Below are positions 24,018-36,400 of a stretch of DNA of 64,000 nt, one piece after another. The notes beneath the pieces are model-generated. The model searched no databases. It had not been told where the DNA came from and worked only from the letters and a program-made list of their open reading frames with translations. This DNA comes from Bagarius yarrelli (taxonomy: Eukaryota > Chordata > Actinopteri > Siluriformes > Sisoridae): the NCBI GenBank assembly GCA_005784505.1, contig VCAZ01000006.1, positions 11,540,724-11,604,723 of the forward strand. The letters run 5' to 3'. Positions within the stretch are counted from its first letter, which is position 1, and each line of letters opens with the position of its first letter. Made by a program: the position numbers and the translations under genes.

Positions 24018-24385
24018 TTCCTTTTAGACAGTGTTGCAATGTTATATGTGGTTGGAGTTTTAAGCAGCCTGTGTGTAAAAGCGACGTAAAGTGACTGAAT
24101 GCTTGAAAGTGTTGTATGCTGCAGCCCAGTCGAGTTTGTCCTCGAGCTGCGGAGTTTGATGTTGCGGTGCTGGGTCTCGATGGGGAGTTTTTAACATGAT
24201 AAATGCCCGAGCTGTCGGCAGGGGGTGCTGTTACTTCCCCCTACTTGTATGTGAATGCTGGAAGACGGTGCTTTATGTTATGCACATTATCTACTTTTAA
24301 ATAATGTATCTGCTCTGATATTTTAAGAGCTCCAATTCTAGTGATTTATACATGCCTGCGGTTATTTGTAGGCTTTGTTCTATCA
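24018..24385 (+). pseudogene. mark3 tail relic B (3' UTR only)
   Basis: TAGACAGTGTTGCAATGTTA followed by GTTTTAAGCAGCCTGTGTGT, TGTTATGCACATTATCTACT, AAATAATGTATCTG and ACATGCCTGCGGTTATTTGT follows the mark3 3' UTR at about 3095-3490 in order, with gaps. It lies just before copy 4, as the real mark3 tail lies before copy 1. Confidence 0.75.
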
Positions 24386-24442
24386 GCAAATGTAAAATAT
24401 AAAATTTTATTTATAAAATGTGCTTTCTGTAAATGTAAAACT

Positions 24443-24716
24443 TAACAGCACAGTAAAATAATTTTCTCCGCATATCCCGTCTTAGTAAGCTGGGGTGGCT
24501 GAAGCGGAACCCCTGCAGCAGGGAGGGTTGAGGGGCTTGATGGAGGTGGTGGGGCTTGAACCCAGGTCCTTAAAACAACTCAGGTTAGCGGTATGGGGCT
24601 TGAATCCAGGTCTCCCTGTTCTTCAAATTAACATCTCAGGCTGGCAATGGTAGGGCTTGAACTCAGGTCATCAGATCAACAACTCAGCACCTTAAACATT
24701 TGAGCCACCACTGCCT
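24443..24716 (-). repeat. tRNA-derived SINE with triplicated B-box region
   Basis: On the minus strand it reads GGCAGTGGTGGCTCAAATGT (A-box side), then three B-box-like copies: GAGTTCAAGCC (24654-24667 region), GGATTCAAGCC (24597-24610) and GGGTTCAAGCC (24552-24565). A SINE body with GGGATATGCGGAGAAAATTA follows. Each B-box copy sits in a degenerate repeat of about 45-57 bp. Confidence 0.7.
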
Positions 24717-25149
24717 ATTTATTAGTGCCTATTGTATTTGTTAGTGTACATTGTACTTAACTTTCATGTACTTGGTTTTCAGGTGGGTTAACAATAGCAC
24801 TAACAGGTGTGTATGGAAGCAATTACACAACATATTCTAATGACACAAATAGAGGCATGGAAAACAACTTCTGTTGTGTTAGTTACTAAATTGAATATTG
24901 ATCTATGATCATCTGTTTGTTATTTTTGCCTTAACTGGTAAACATTTAGTGAAAATAGTTTGACCAGATAGTTAATTCAGTTCATGTATGACTAACATTA
25001 TTTATTGAAACAAAACAATAGACACAAGTTGACATAGCCTTTAATTTTTAAAGACTTCTTAAATACAATATACATTCTTTTATTAGCCTTTTAGTAGTGA
25101 GACATTATAAGGAGCATTTTGAAGAAGTACAGTAGGACATTTGCGGGAT

Positions 25150-28013
25150 TTACTTTTGGGCAGGTATGAGGTCATCAATAGCCTGGCCTTTTTCTAGTCG
25201 TTTCTCCATCTCCACCAGTAGCTTGACTCCATCTACTACCATTTGAACAAGCGCCACCTCAGAGAAGCCCAGTCGGTCAGCATTAGAGATATCAAAAACA
25301 CCACCCACTGCAGCCGTGTCCACACCGCCTGACAGTAAATAGAGCTATTAGTGCTAGTATCATTAGCATTATATCAACAAACACCCTAAAGGGCAGCACT
25401 GTGTGCTTTAGACAATTACTATTGAAGGACTTTTTGAAATGATTACCTGTTCCACGTTTTTGTAGCCGTAATCGTTTAAGCACCTCCTCAAATTTGTTGT
25501 GCTTGCTTAGATTGGGAAGTTTAACATGCACACCTCCACGCAGGCCTGTACCCAGGTTAGAAGGGCAGGTGAGGACGTAGCCCAGGTGCTCATTCCACAT
25601 GAACGCATGCCCCTTGCTTTTGAACAGCTCCTCAATCTAAAAGGGGGTTGGAGTAAGCAGCATTTGCATTCAGAACAGTTCAAGGTTATTTTTATCTACT
25701 TAAAATACATGTAAAAAAAGGATTACCAATGATCAGTGATTAGCAAATTACCTTGGTGAGGCCAGTGCAAAAACGTGTAAACACTTCCTTCATGTTGCCA
25801 CCTTTCTGCATGGAGATTACACGCAAATGATCCTCCTCATTTACCCACACAAGGAATGTTTTGTTGTCATTGTGCCTGTGGGTTATTAAAAATGGACAAT
25901 AAAAAGTGACATCAAAAGCTAGCACACGGTCTTTAGTTAATATAGAATGACTACAATAGCACAGCTTTTTTTTAAAAAAAAAACCCACAAAATGTTTAGT
26001 GGTACAAGACAGGGCCACTTCTTCCAATACTGGAAATTACTAGTGTTCACAGAGGCCACTTTAGTCCATAACTCTAATCTAGCGTCTAGTGTTGGAAGGA
26101 GGAAAAAAAGGAAAAAAAAAAAAAGCCCCACCAAATACAAATACATTAAATGGAGTCTGTGGCACGTTTACAATCCGTTGCATGAACTTAGCTAAAACAT
26201 AGTGGCAGTTTGATCTAGGCTGTATATGCTAACCATCAAATGTATGACCAAATGCTATGAAATTTAACCCCCCTTAAACTTAAATGACAGTCATTTAAGT
26301 AAATTACATTATTAGACTTGAATACTAGCCATTTCATGTTTCTAGGAGAGAGAAAAGATTTTGGTAACGCTTCCCTTACCCCCCCGCCCCCCCAGCAGAA
26401 GTACACTAGTATTAATTCCTTACAGCGGAACTTTGACACTCACCATATTCCCCTGGCATCAGGCCAATCACGGGCCATTCCAGAGGCCAACAGCAGGGGA
26501 GACACAGGCTTGTCAAAAAGGAAATGGTCATCAATCAGCTGCTGCTGTTCAGCTTCAGTCATATTTTTCAGAGCATAATATTTCCCTTTTAGATCTCCGC
26601 TCAAGGCACTTAAAGCTACAGAGAGGAAAAGTCAAATTTCCCACTTGCTATTACAGTAATGGGTATGCATTAGTCTCATAGCAACAAAGTAGTGAGGGGG
26701 ATTAAGGTTGGATATAGCAACTGTTCTGGCCACAGTCTGTATTTACTTAACAGGATAATGTCCATTTGCAAACTAGCATTACACGATTAAATTGTATTAT
26801 TGAAATTCAATCTACCAGTTTCTCCACTAGATGGAAGCATATTCTGCTGTAAAACTATACCTTCCACAGAGAGTTTTTCAATGGCTCTTCTCTCTCCACG
26901 ACTACAATGTGGGGGCAGACAAAAGCCACGGATACTCCTGCCTGTTCGCACACGAGAACTTAGCACATAGTTGGGATCCAGGTCATCCCCACCCTGAAAA
27001 ACGAATAAACCTTAAATAAAAGCATAACTCAACTAAGGCATATAATCAAGACTTCCCCAAAGTGCAGAAGCTGGTATACTGCAGGTTATGACTGTACCTT
27101 GAGGTTGCTAGGATTCAGATCAGTCTTGTGTTTATCTGTGGGTTTGTATCCACCATGTCTGTCCTCAATGACAGGGTCCAGCAGGTCCTTAAACACATCA
27201 TAGGTCTCCTCATCTCCCGCCACACAGCCCACGGTCATAATAAAGGGGTGACCTAGGATAGAGACAAAAACTCAGCCCTATATTAAACAAAAATGGTTTA
27301 ATTATGACAGACTAGAGCACACAAGACACAAATATAGTAAAGATTAGTAAATCTGTGGTCTAAAGTCATTCTCTGGCTAATCTTCATTTTCACCACAAAA
27401 CTATTTAAGTATGATCCTAGTCAGCAATTTATTTAATCAGCAAGAGGCTGATTTTATTATCGGTTCCATACCGAAATGATTACTACATACAATACATATT
27501 GTGCAATTCATTTAAAAAAACAAGAAAAAAAAAACAAAACACACCACTACAGTACTTGTATTAGTATATTGCAGGTTTCATCTGTGATACTCAATTAAGA
27601 GTCTCTCCATCTGGCAGTAAATCTTTACTCCGTTTTTATCAATGTAACATTTCCCTGCTTAAACACAACTGATCAAGATTGTGAGGAGTCTGATCTGTGG
27701 AGCTGAGCCTGGTTTGTAAACGGGGATTAAAAGTCTAATGAGATCTCATAAGCGTTCAATGACTGAACAATGATGCTTTAAGGTAATTTGTGCTCTGGAA
27801 AGTTATTTAAGCGGCTTTACCTGGATTATCGACTCCAGTCTGAATCACATCATCCAGAGTGAAGCCGCTCGGTGTTTGTTTGCTGCGCAGGCGCTCGTAC
27901 AGATCCCGGGTGAGCACTTTGGCCATGTGGTTGTTGTGCTTGGTAAGATCGGGATACTCCGCTTCAGCAGAGTACTTCATCTTCAACTGGTTGTGGGTGT
28001 TTCCGAAAGGCAT
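25150..28013 (-). CDS. ckb: Creatine kinase copy 4, brain-type cytosolic (ckb), intact
   Basis: ATP:creatine phosphotransferase, a cytosolic dimer buffering ATP in brain and other tissues. Coding exons: 27821-28013, 27098-27252, 26861-26993, 26444-26615, 25752-25875, 25447-25636 and 25150-25328. Sizes 193/155/133/172/124/190/179 equal the vertebrate CK pattern and give 381 residues, the usual length. It starts MPFGNTHNQLKMKYS; exon 2 extends 12 nt upstream of the ATG to its acceptor at 28025. Landmarks: VDNPGHPFIMTVGCVAGDEE, DRHGGYKP, HNDNKTFLVWVNEEDH, the active-site loop LTCPSNLGTGLRGG, and the end IDDLIPAQK. Synteny with MARK3 and TRMT61A supports ckb over the muscle gene. Of the four copies this one has the standard brain-type start and a TATA/CCAAT promoter. 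A poly(A) signal AATAAA (minus strand) is at 25079-25084. Confidence 0.94.
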
Positions 28014-28651
28014 AGCGGATTCTTTCTGAAAGCACAAATAAAACGAATGATAAAATCACCTTAAGTATTTGATTTTGCTGAACAAATTAAATATACACCC
28101 ATAGTTTACGCCTATATAAAGCAAACGCGCATTACATTTGAGTGATTATAGGTGGGCCAAATTTAATAGATTTACAAAAATAATAAATAAATAAATAAAA
28201 GATTTATTTGCAGTGATTGATCCGACAGTGATATTAACCAAGTGTTTAATTACTTATCAAAAAGCGTTTTGCACGCATCTTGTAACAGACATGAGCAAAC
28301 GGAAAAAGATTTCTGAGGATTAAGGAGTGTATGTGTAGCCTGGCGTTAGAAAAAAAAAAACTGTACGTGCCAAATTTTGGCTTTCCAACCGCTGGAAAAC
28401 GAGTCAATAAAATCCCGACTGCGCATATGAATGTGTATGCGCGTGGAAAAAGACCCTCACAAAAGTCGGAAAGATTTTTCGATTTCGTTTAAACCGGCAG
28501 TCCCGGGTTGTCCTTCATAATAAGCAAGTCCTCCGTGTTGTAATAAAATATCATGTTTATGTAGTTTCTTTCATTACATCCCTGAACTGTCTAAGGATAA
28601 CAATCTAACGTTTGTCATCATTTTTGTTCCTGTTGAAATACATAGTCTTAC

Positions 28652-28732
28652 CTGTGGACTACTTGATAAAACCAAGTTTACGCAAACGTCTCCCGGATTT
28701 GTTCCGACCTCCAAAGTTATCCTGCTCTCCGG
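28652..28732 (-). other. ckb: ckb copy 4 untranslated exon 1 (5' end approximate)
   Basis: CCACAG|GTAAGAC donor at 28652/28651, pairing with the acceptor before exon 2 (28025). The 5' end is placed about 25-30 bp downstream of the TATA box. A noncoding first exon is usual for cytosolic CK genes. Confidence 0.7.
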
Positions 28733-28756
28733 TGAGGGGTTGGGATGAAGCGTTAA

Positions 28757-28812
28757 TTTTATAGTGTTCAAGAGCGGCTCCTATTGGCTAATATTTGTAG
28801 TCTATTCATTGG
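28757..28812 (-). promoter_or_regulatory. ckb: ckb copy 4 core promoter: TATA and two CCAAT boxes
   Basis: On the minus strand TATAAAA lies at 28757-28763, with CCAAT at 28783-28787 and 28808-28812. Mammalian brain creatine kinase promoters likewise combine a TATA element with CCAAT boxes. The transcription start is expected near 28730. Confidence 0.75.
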
Positions 28813-28885
28813 ACTAGGACAATGTGGCGCTAAGGACACAGTGTAGTTGCAGTATTTATAAACTTTCAAGGCTCTCTTACATAGT

Positions 28886-28888
<3 letters not shown>

Positions 28889-28951
<63 letters not shown>
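28889..28951. repeat. (TA)n microsatellite between ckb and trmt61a promoters
   Basis: About 31 TA units in the roughly 0.5-kb divergent intergenic region. Confidence 0.95.
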
Positions 28952-28954
<3 letters not shown>

Positions 28955-29179
28955 TTTTTCTTTAATGGCATTGTATTCCACGAAAATAAACATTAATCTA
29001 CAAGTCCTGTGGTCCCTATTTGCAATTTTCTTTAATTATTTTTTTTAGATCACGTATTGAATATTTAAACATGTGTTTATTAGTTTTATTATAAACGATA
29101 CATGCATAGTAAAGACAATATATCTATCAATATGCAACTCAGTTACATGAACTGACAGCGGAAGGTCAGGGAAGCGGGA

Positions 29180-29302
29180 GACGTTTTCTTTACGTCATCA
29201 GTCTGCGACACATCAGCGGCAAGTCAGCGTTACAATACTAACACGTGGGTAGACCGGGTTTGTAAACAGATCAAATAAACCTCAGACTCGTTTTCAGTAA
29301 AG
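29180..29302 (+). other. trmt61a: trmt61a untranslated exon 1 and promoter region (5' end approximate)
   Basis: The donor TTCAGTAAAG|GTAAGTGT ends a probable noncoding exon at 29302. The upstream sequence contains TTACGTCATC (TACGTCA at 29191-29197), an ATF/CRE-like site. The gene is divergent from ckb copy 4. The exon start is a guess. Confidence 0.5.
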
Positions 29303-30144
29303 GTAAGTGTCTTATTGAAATCGTTATTAACGTGTACTCTCAAAAGCGAAGCGAAATATTACGTAATATAAGTCTGTCTTTAATACAAACCTGCTATTGC
29401 AGTTTGCTAACGTGGTCAACTGGGAGTCTGACAAAATGATGCTTACATCTGCTAGTTAGCTGGATAAATATTAGCACATCTATAAGCTACTTGATATTCT
29501 CTTAGTCCACTGTCGCTACTTCTGTCTGGAAATCTGGTGTTAGTTTTAAACCCTTTAGTTGAATACGCAGAGGGATGCAAGTGTATATCTGAACATATCA
29601 GAATAATCATATATTATAGGCAGATCCGAAAAGTATAGTTATTTTCGTATTATTTATTTTGTTTATATATTAGTATAGTCCTCTGTTATTATTGTTTATA
29701 TGTTGTTACAGATCAAAATTGTTAGTTTATTTTTTTATTTATTTTATGTTCATCATTCAAATCAGTATATGCCAAACAATTTGAACAAAATATTGGAAAT
29801 ACAGTGATTATATTGTCTGGGGTGGGGAGCTAGGCTACAATCATGATAAATATATGTAACAGTGAAATGTGTACATTGAAAATTACAGATATTATAACAA
29901 CTAAAAGCTAAATGTGTACACACAAAAGGCAAGTTGTTAAGTTTAGATTTGAAAAAAGTATACAGATCATATATACATATGAATGATATTAATCAGATAA
30001 ATTAGCCATTCTTGCCTGTGACTGATTCTCATCAACAGCACAGCTATGATTGTGATTTTGTTGTGCAGTTTGTCCAGTAATGTTGTTGACCACTGTACTT
30101 CAGCAACCTTTTTCTCATATATTGCAGTGAATCACAACATTCCA

Positions 30145-33100
30145 ATGAGTTTTGTGAAGTACTCTGAACTTATTCAGGAAGGAGATGTGGTCATCATCTT
30201 TCTCGGCCATGATTCTATGATGCCCATCAAAGTGGAGTCTGGTGCGCAAACACAGACCCGCTATGGAGCTATTCGCCACTCCACTGACTTAATCGGACGA
30301 CGGTTTGGCTCCAAAGTAACATGCAGTAAGGGTGGATGGGTGTATGTACTGCATCCCACTCCAGAGCTGTGGACTGTAAATCTGCCTCACCGAACCCAGA
30401 TTCTTTACACAACCGATATTGCCAACATCACCCTGATGCTGGACCTCAAACCAGGCTCTGTTGTCTGTGAATCAGGTGAGATAGCTTAAGTTAAAGTTAG
30501 TTTTGTCAATAGATAAGGTATGCCATAATTAAAACCATTTTCAAATAACTCTCCAACCAACAGTTTGTTAAATGCCAGTGCTTTCACTAAACCAAATTAT
30601 ACTGGCTGATGTTCATTCCATTTTTAATTTTGGCTTTTTGAATGGGAAATACAATCCATCTGCCCTCATGTTCTAAAAATAATGCAGATTCATAGAGTGT
30701 AAACCTTTAATGCCGGAGATGGATTGTTGGTTGTCATTTTCAGTGAGTGTGGTGCTTGTTCAAATGTTATGTGTGATATGTTAGCCTAACTTTTCTGAAA
30801 GTGACTTTGTGATTGAGCTGAGTGAGCTGAGTAAGCTTGCAGTGCTTATCAAGATTCAGGATTCATTTAGGACAAAGAGGGTCACCTTGTGAATTAATCT
30901 TATCTGTTTCTGTGTGCATTAATTGATAGATGTGATGCAGCCATAAAGGTCTGATTAAATTTCTAATACTGCTGTGCCCATGAAATGTCATCTTACTGTA
31001 GCACTGTGGATTTGTTGGTACTCATTAATATGGATTTTTATCAATTATTAACACGTTTGGTTGTGATATGAAACACTGCGTTTGAACATTGCTAGCATAT
31101 ACCCCTTCCCCCTTTTTATATAACTCAAAGTATGTCATTATAAAGATTTGGATCACAGACCTTGTGTAGTGGTTCCCAAATTTGTATTTCTTTCGCAGAA
31201 TAGAACTATTTTTTAGCCCCACCCCTTCCAAAGGACTCTTTCAGGACTCATTTAAAACATGCTAATTCTTCATTGTAATGGTAATTAACACAAATTCAGT
31301 GTGTGACAACAAACCTTTTAAGTAAAAGCATTAAAAGTAAAGCCTGCAGCTTACTATACACCAGTAGTCATTGTTTTCAACCGGACTATTGCACACAGGT
31401 ACTAGAAGTTTTCGTAAACCATCTTATTTTAACAGACTTTGCTTTTTCGTTGAACATAAATAATACACAAGTAAAGTGTCTGTATGGGCCATTAGCAACG
31501 GAATGCACATTTAAAGGGCGGAATATTAAGGAAAGCATAACACCGTTTCTGTGCCAGCAGCTAGTGTGGGAGCCAAACCTGTGAGTTGAACACTGCCGGT
31601 TGGTGAGGTGCCGTGCAGCATGGCACATAGTTCTGGTTCATATTTCGGCTGTTTTTTTCTTCTGAAATTTTGATGCATCCTTAACGCTGAATTCATATTA
31701 ACTTTACGCTCCCTTGGGATCGTGCCACCCAGTTTGGGAACCACTGACGTTTCCTGACGTTTTTATTTTGGAATAAGAAAGTATTGGCACATTTTTCACT
31801 CAATGCCAGTCCTTTCCATAGTTTATTTTGCTTCTGTGAAAAAAAAAACAAAGACTGGTGTGTCTACTTTGTGTATATATGTAAACATTATGTTTTTGCC
31901 ACTCATTTTATTTTGTATGTGGAAAAATTGATTGCGTCAATATTATGCTTTTCCAAAAAAATGTTCTTTATGTTTATGCACTGTTTTTCTTCTCCATTTG
32001 TGACTTTTTCTGTCTATGGGGTGTTTTCCTTTCCGTCTGTTAGCTCATTCACTAAGTGGGAGCAACTTATAATCTGAATGGATCTATTTAATGTCCTCAG
32101 AGCACAAACACACAGTCTCTGTGCTCTGCAACCACATGGCTTTTTTTGCTGTGTGGTATTCTAAAAGATTTTTCAGCAATGCTTTAATAAAGGGCAGTGC
32201 ACACAGTCTCGCACACTTGCCTTGTTTTGGTGTTAGAATGTTGTCATCTTTGACTTCTATATCTGAGTTGTGTAATACTTAATACTTAATACTGTTTTTC
32301 TGTTACTTTGTGTTTTTAAGGTTTAATCCTTATTGGATTAAACACCTTTGCTGGATTTTTTGCATTTCTTTTTAACTTGTTTTTATTTTGGTCACTTTGA
32401 ACCCGTTTCCCTTCTCCATTCTTGATCCGTGACTTGAATTTAGCTATCCTCTTTCATCTGAATGCCAGACAGCATACCGAACATTGACTGCATTGTTGTT
32501 GTAAAACAAAAGATATGGTGATGTAACTCTGTGAACAGGAGGAGTTAGCATGTATAGTTCTCTGTCTTTTTGTGCGTTTGCCTGTAAATATGTGGGTGTA
32601 CGCTGTGGTTGTTATTTAGCTATCTCTATTCTCTTATTTTAGACTTTAACGCTTGTAAAAACATTTGTAGCTATTCACAGTAGTAGATGACATCCTGGTC
32701 CAGATTTAGTCCCTTTTTGCTGTGCAATATCCTCCACTCTTCTAGGAAGGCTTTTTACTAAATTTAGGGGGGTGGGTATTTGTTGTCATTTATCCACAGG
32801 AGTATTACTGCAGACATGCACTAATGTTGGATGAAAGCCTAATAATCATTCTGGTTCATTCTAAATTGATCCGGGTCCAGGCTCCCACACAAGTTGCTCT
32901 AATCCATCCTTGTCAATCCCTGTCTGCATAAAACTCACTTTTGGGTCCAGGGGAATTGTAATTGAATTGGTTTGGTGGCGAGCGTATGGGGGGGAAAAAA
33001 GCACATCTAAAGATAATGCCAATATACTTTTATTCCGTCAGTAAAAGTATTTCTTGATGTTTTGACAATCAGCAACAATAGGCTACAGTCTAAATTTTTT

Positions 33101-33366
33101 TGTAAGTGACCCCAGTACAGAAGGTATGTAACTTTAGTCAAGATCGTCCCATGTGAAATATGGCAGATCTAATCTTATCTAGCATTTGGTACATGATCTT
33201 AAGTTAATTTATAGTAGAATTTTTTGTCTTGAAGGTCTTTTTTTTTGCTTTGTTGCTAAAACAAATCTTCCTGACAATAGTTAGTCTAAATATGTATCGA
33301 ATACTATATAAACTAAAATTAAATACAATTATATAATTGAATTTGCCCTGTTGTATTAAAAAAAAA

Positions 33367-33436
<70 letters not shown>

Positions 33437-33440
33437 ATAT

Positions 33441-33472
<32 letters not shown>

Positions 33473-36400
33473 TTTCTTTTCTCTAAATGTGTGAGACAGG
33501 CACTGGAAGCGGTTCACTGTCCCATGCCATTGTCCGCACCATCGCACCAAATGGCCACCTGCACACAGTTGAGTTCCATGCCCAGCGGGCAGAAAAGGCT
33601 GCACAAGAGTTCAAAGATCACAAAGTAGGCCATCTAGTGACTGTCCGAAACCAAGACGTGTGCAAAGATGGCTTTGGTGTTGTGGGGGTAGCCGATGCAG
33701 TATTTCTGGACATCCCATCCCCATGGGAGGCCATCATGCATGCCAAGAAAGCATTCAAACGCAAGGGTGAGTATGTGTATCTATATGTACTCGTCTAATG
33801 AAGAGCATGAAGCCAGATTATTATTTTCAGTGAAAGAAAAAGTCTTGATGTACTTCTATTAGCCAATTTGTTACAGGTCTCGGCCTCCTTTCAGTGGAAA
33901 AAATGATCTTATATAGCATCTTTGAGCAACTTTGTGTATGTGTTAGGGGCTAGTAATCGTCTTTTGGCTGGACGCCGTGCTATTATTGCCATCTTATTGA
34001 GGAAGTACGGTATTGACTGGTAACGGTGAATCATTTACTCATGAGATTGGATTATTCATGTTGGAATTACACTATTTAAACTGTGTCTAAATAATAGAAG
34101 GAAGCTTACATAAACACAACATACTGTATAAAAAATAAAATACTTTGTTTGGTCATACGTGTCAGATAAGGACAAATAAACTGTAACGTGTTAAGGTTTG
34201 TGTTTTATCAAGTTAGGCCTATGTAATTTTTTTACTCCCTTATTCTTTTTAAGTTGATCTAAACAGTATTTTAATACCAATACAAGAGAACACATTAAGC
34301 AATCTAAGAAAACCTCGCATCTCCGCCCTAGATTGGTGCACTACTGCTGATGCATTTAACTTACCAGTCATTAAATTTCAAATCCACCTGTCTCCACATT
34401 TTATATAACAAATGGCAGTGATTTACGTTACAGTTTGTCAGTTGTACAGTTAATATTTTATAAATCTAGTCCTTGTGTGTTGTTGTATGTGGCGAAGCAG
34501 CTCTGGGCATAAGTGCTCATGCATGCTGCCTTGTTCAGGTCTGAACTAGTCAGCTGCTCAGCCCATTAATCAGGGCTTTATTGTATGTTTGTTGACTTAC
34601 TTTAGTTCCTTTCCGCTTCAAATGTCACAAGGGTCATGTCTAAAAAAAAAAAAAAGTTAAACATTGCTTTAGTATGTTAAAATCACTGTTAAACATCCAA
34701 ATCGTTAAATAAATGACCCCAGTAAATAAAGCAATTTAAATTTCCTGGCTGTTAAGAAGCTTCAGTACACGCAGTTGTATCCATTTAAAGTGTTTTCGCT
34801 TTCACTCACTCTCTTTTTCCTTTTTTCAAACACTCACTTATCTATAAACACACACACACCGTTGCACACATATACGGTCACACTGTGACAAGCCTTTGAC
34901 CATAAAGGGATTGATTATAAGACTGCTGAAAAGATTGATCAAACGAATGGAACTTCTTTATTGTGAAAACTTTAGTTTAATATTGGGTTCTTCTAATAAA
35001 TGCTGTCTTATGAAAGCATCTTATATAAGCACTTTGAACAGTGTGGATATTTTATATCCTGCAGTGTTGTTTGATATTTGTGAAGCCTTAAACTATGTTT
35101 TCCAAAAAGCTGCATGCAAGTCAGACTCCTGTTTTCTCTGAACTCCTATAGCAGTTTTGCCTCTATTTCTTGTTTCCAGTGTAATAACTGTCATTGTTTG
35201 GCTAATGACCTACTTATGTTTAGAGCATGGAGAACTCCCACGCTGCCCCGATATTTCTCTGAGGCTGGTGTTGCCAGGAAACCATGAGTCTGTGTTTATG
35301 ACTTGCTTTGCATGGAATGGCCTTATTTGTCCATGGACATTTCAGACATACTTTGACTCTTCCTCCTTCCTTTTATCTTTTGCTTAAGTTCCTTTATTTT
35401 TTTTTCCTTTTATATTATTTTTATTACAGCTACAAATAATAAACATTATCACAAATTTATTTATTATAACATAAAAGTAAAGCTGTCACATATTCACCCC
35501 TTACTATTCACTTTATCTGATAAACATACAATACTCAGTCCTCTTCACATAGGCGTTTTTTTTTTTGTTTTTTTTAAAATAAAGTTTAGTAATGTGGGGA
35601 ATGTTTAGGTGTGGAGACCCATGTTTAGCAAAATGTTTTACATTTCTTTAAGCCAAAACAGTCTAATTAGTACTAGCATAGGAGAGTAAGTGCACACACT
35701 TATTCTGCAAAAGCTGATAGTGATTTTACAGTAGACGTGAAATTTTTAAGCTTAAACTACTAAATAGTTTATTATTAGTGGTTGCCTGATATTAGATTTT
35801 TGCAGATAACCGATTAACTAACCGATAGTTTTTTTAGATACTGAATTAAAAAAAATGCCTTTCATGTAAAATAGTACTGAGGTTTATTTTACGCACATAT
35901 AATGTATTTTTGACATACGATTTTTTGGTTTGAAATTCTTAGACACCAAATATACAGATTAAAAAAAATACAGACAAGGTTTCAAAATGAAGAAATTCGG
36001 AACGTTAAAATTTAATGTTAAAAAATTTTAACTACAGAATTCATATCCTACAGAAAATAGGTCAGAGGTTATCCACAAGGAAGAGTAGATAATCTCCGAA
36101 AAATCGAACAAACCATTTTGCCATTCTTGTAGAGGTAAGTGATTCTTAAACATTTGTGGTTTAATATTTATATGTTAGGTTAGTGTTCCCAGCAGGTGAA
36201 ACATTTTGTGGTCTCTGGTGTGTTTTATATTTGGCACAATTGCACAGTAGCAGAGCTTTTGTCCAGCATATCACTAAACATTTGGGTCGGATTGCTTTTA
36301 AACTTAACTTAATTTTGGTGTCCTCTCAGCCTCTCTTCATTATTTCTCTCCCTACAGGGGGTCGTTTGTGCTCGTTCTCACCATGTATTGAGCAGGTCCA

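Noticed and set aside
28768..29048. Open frames across the (TA)n between ckb and trmt61a
   Set aside because: Microsatellite artefact; no splice or family evidence.
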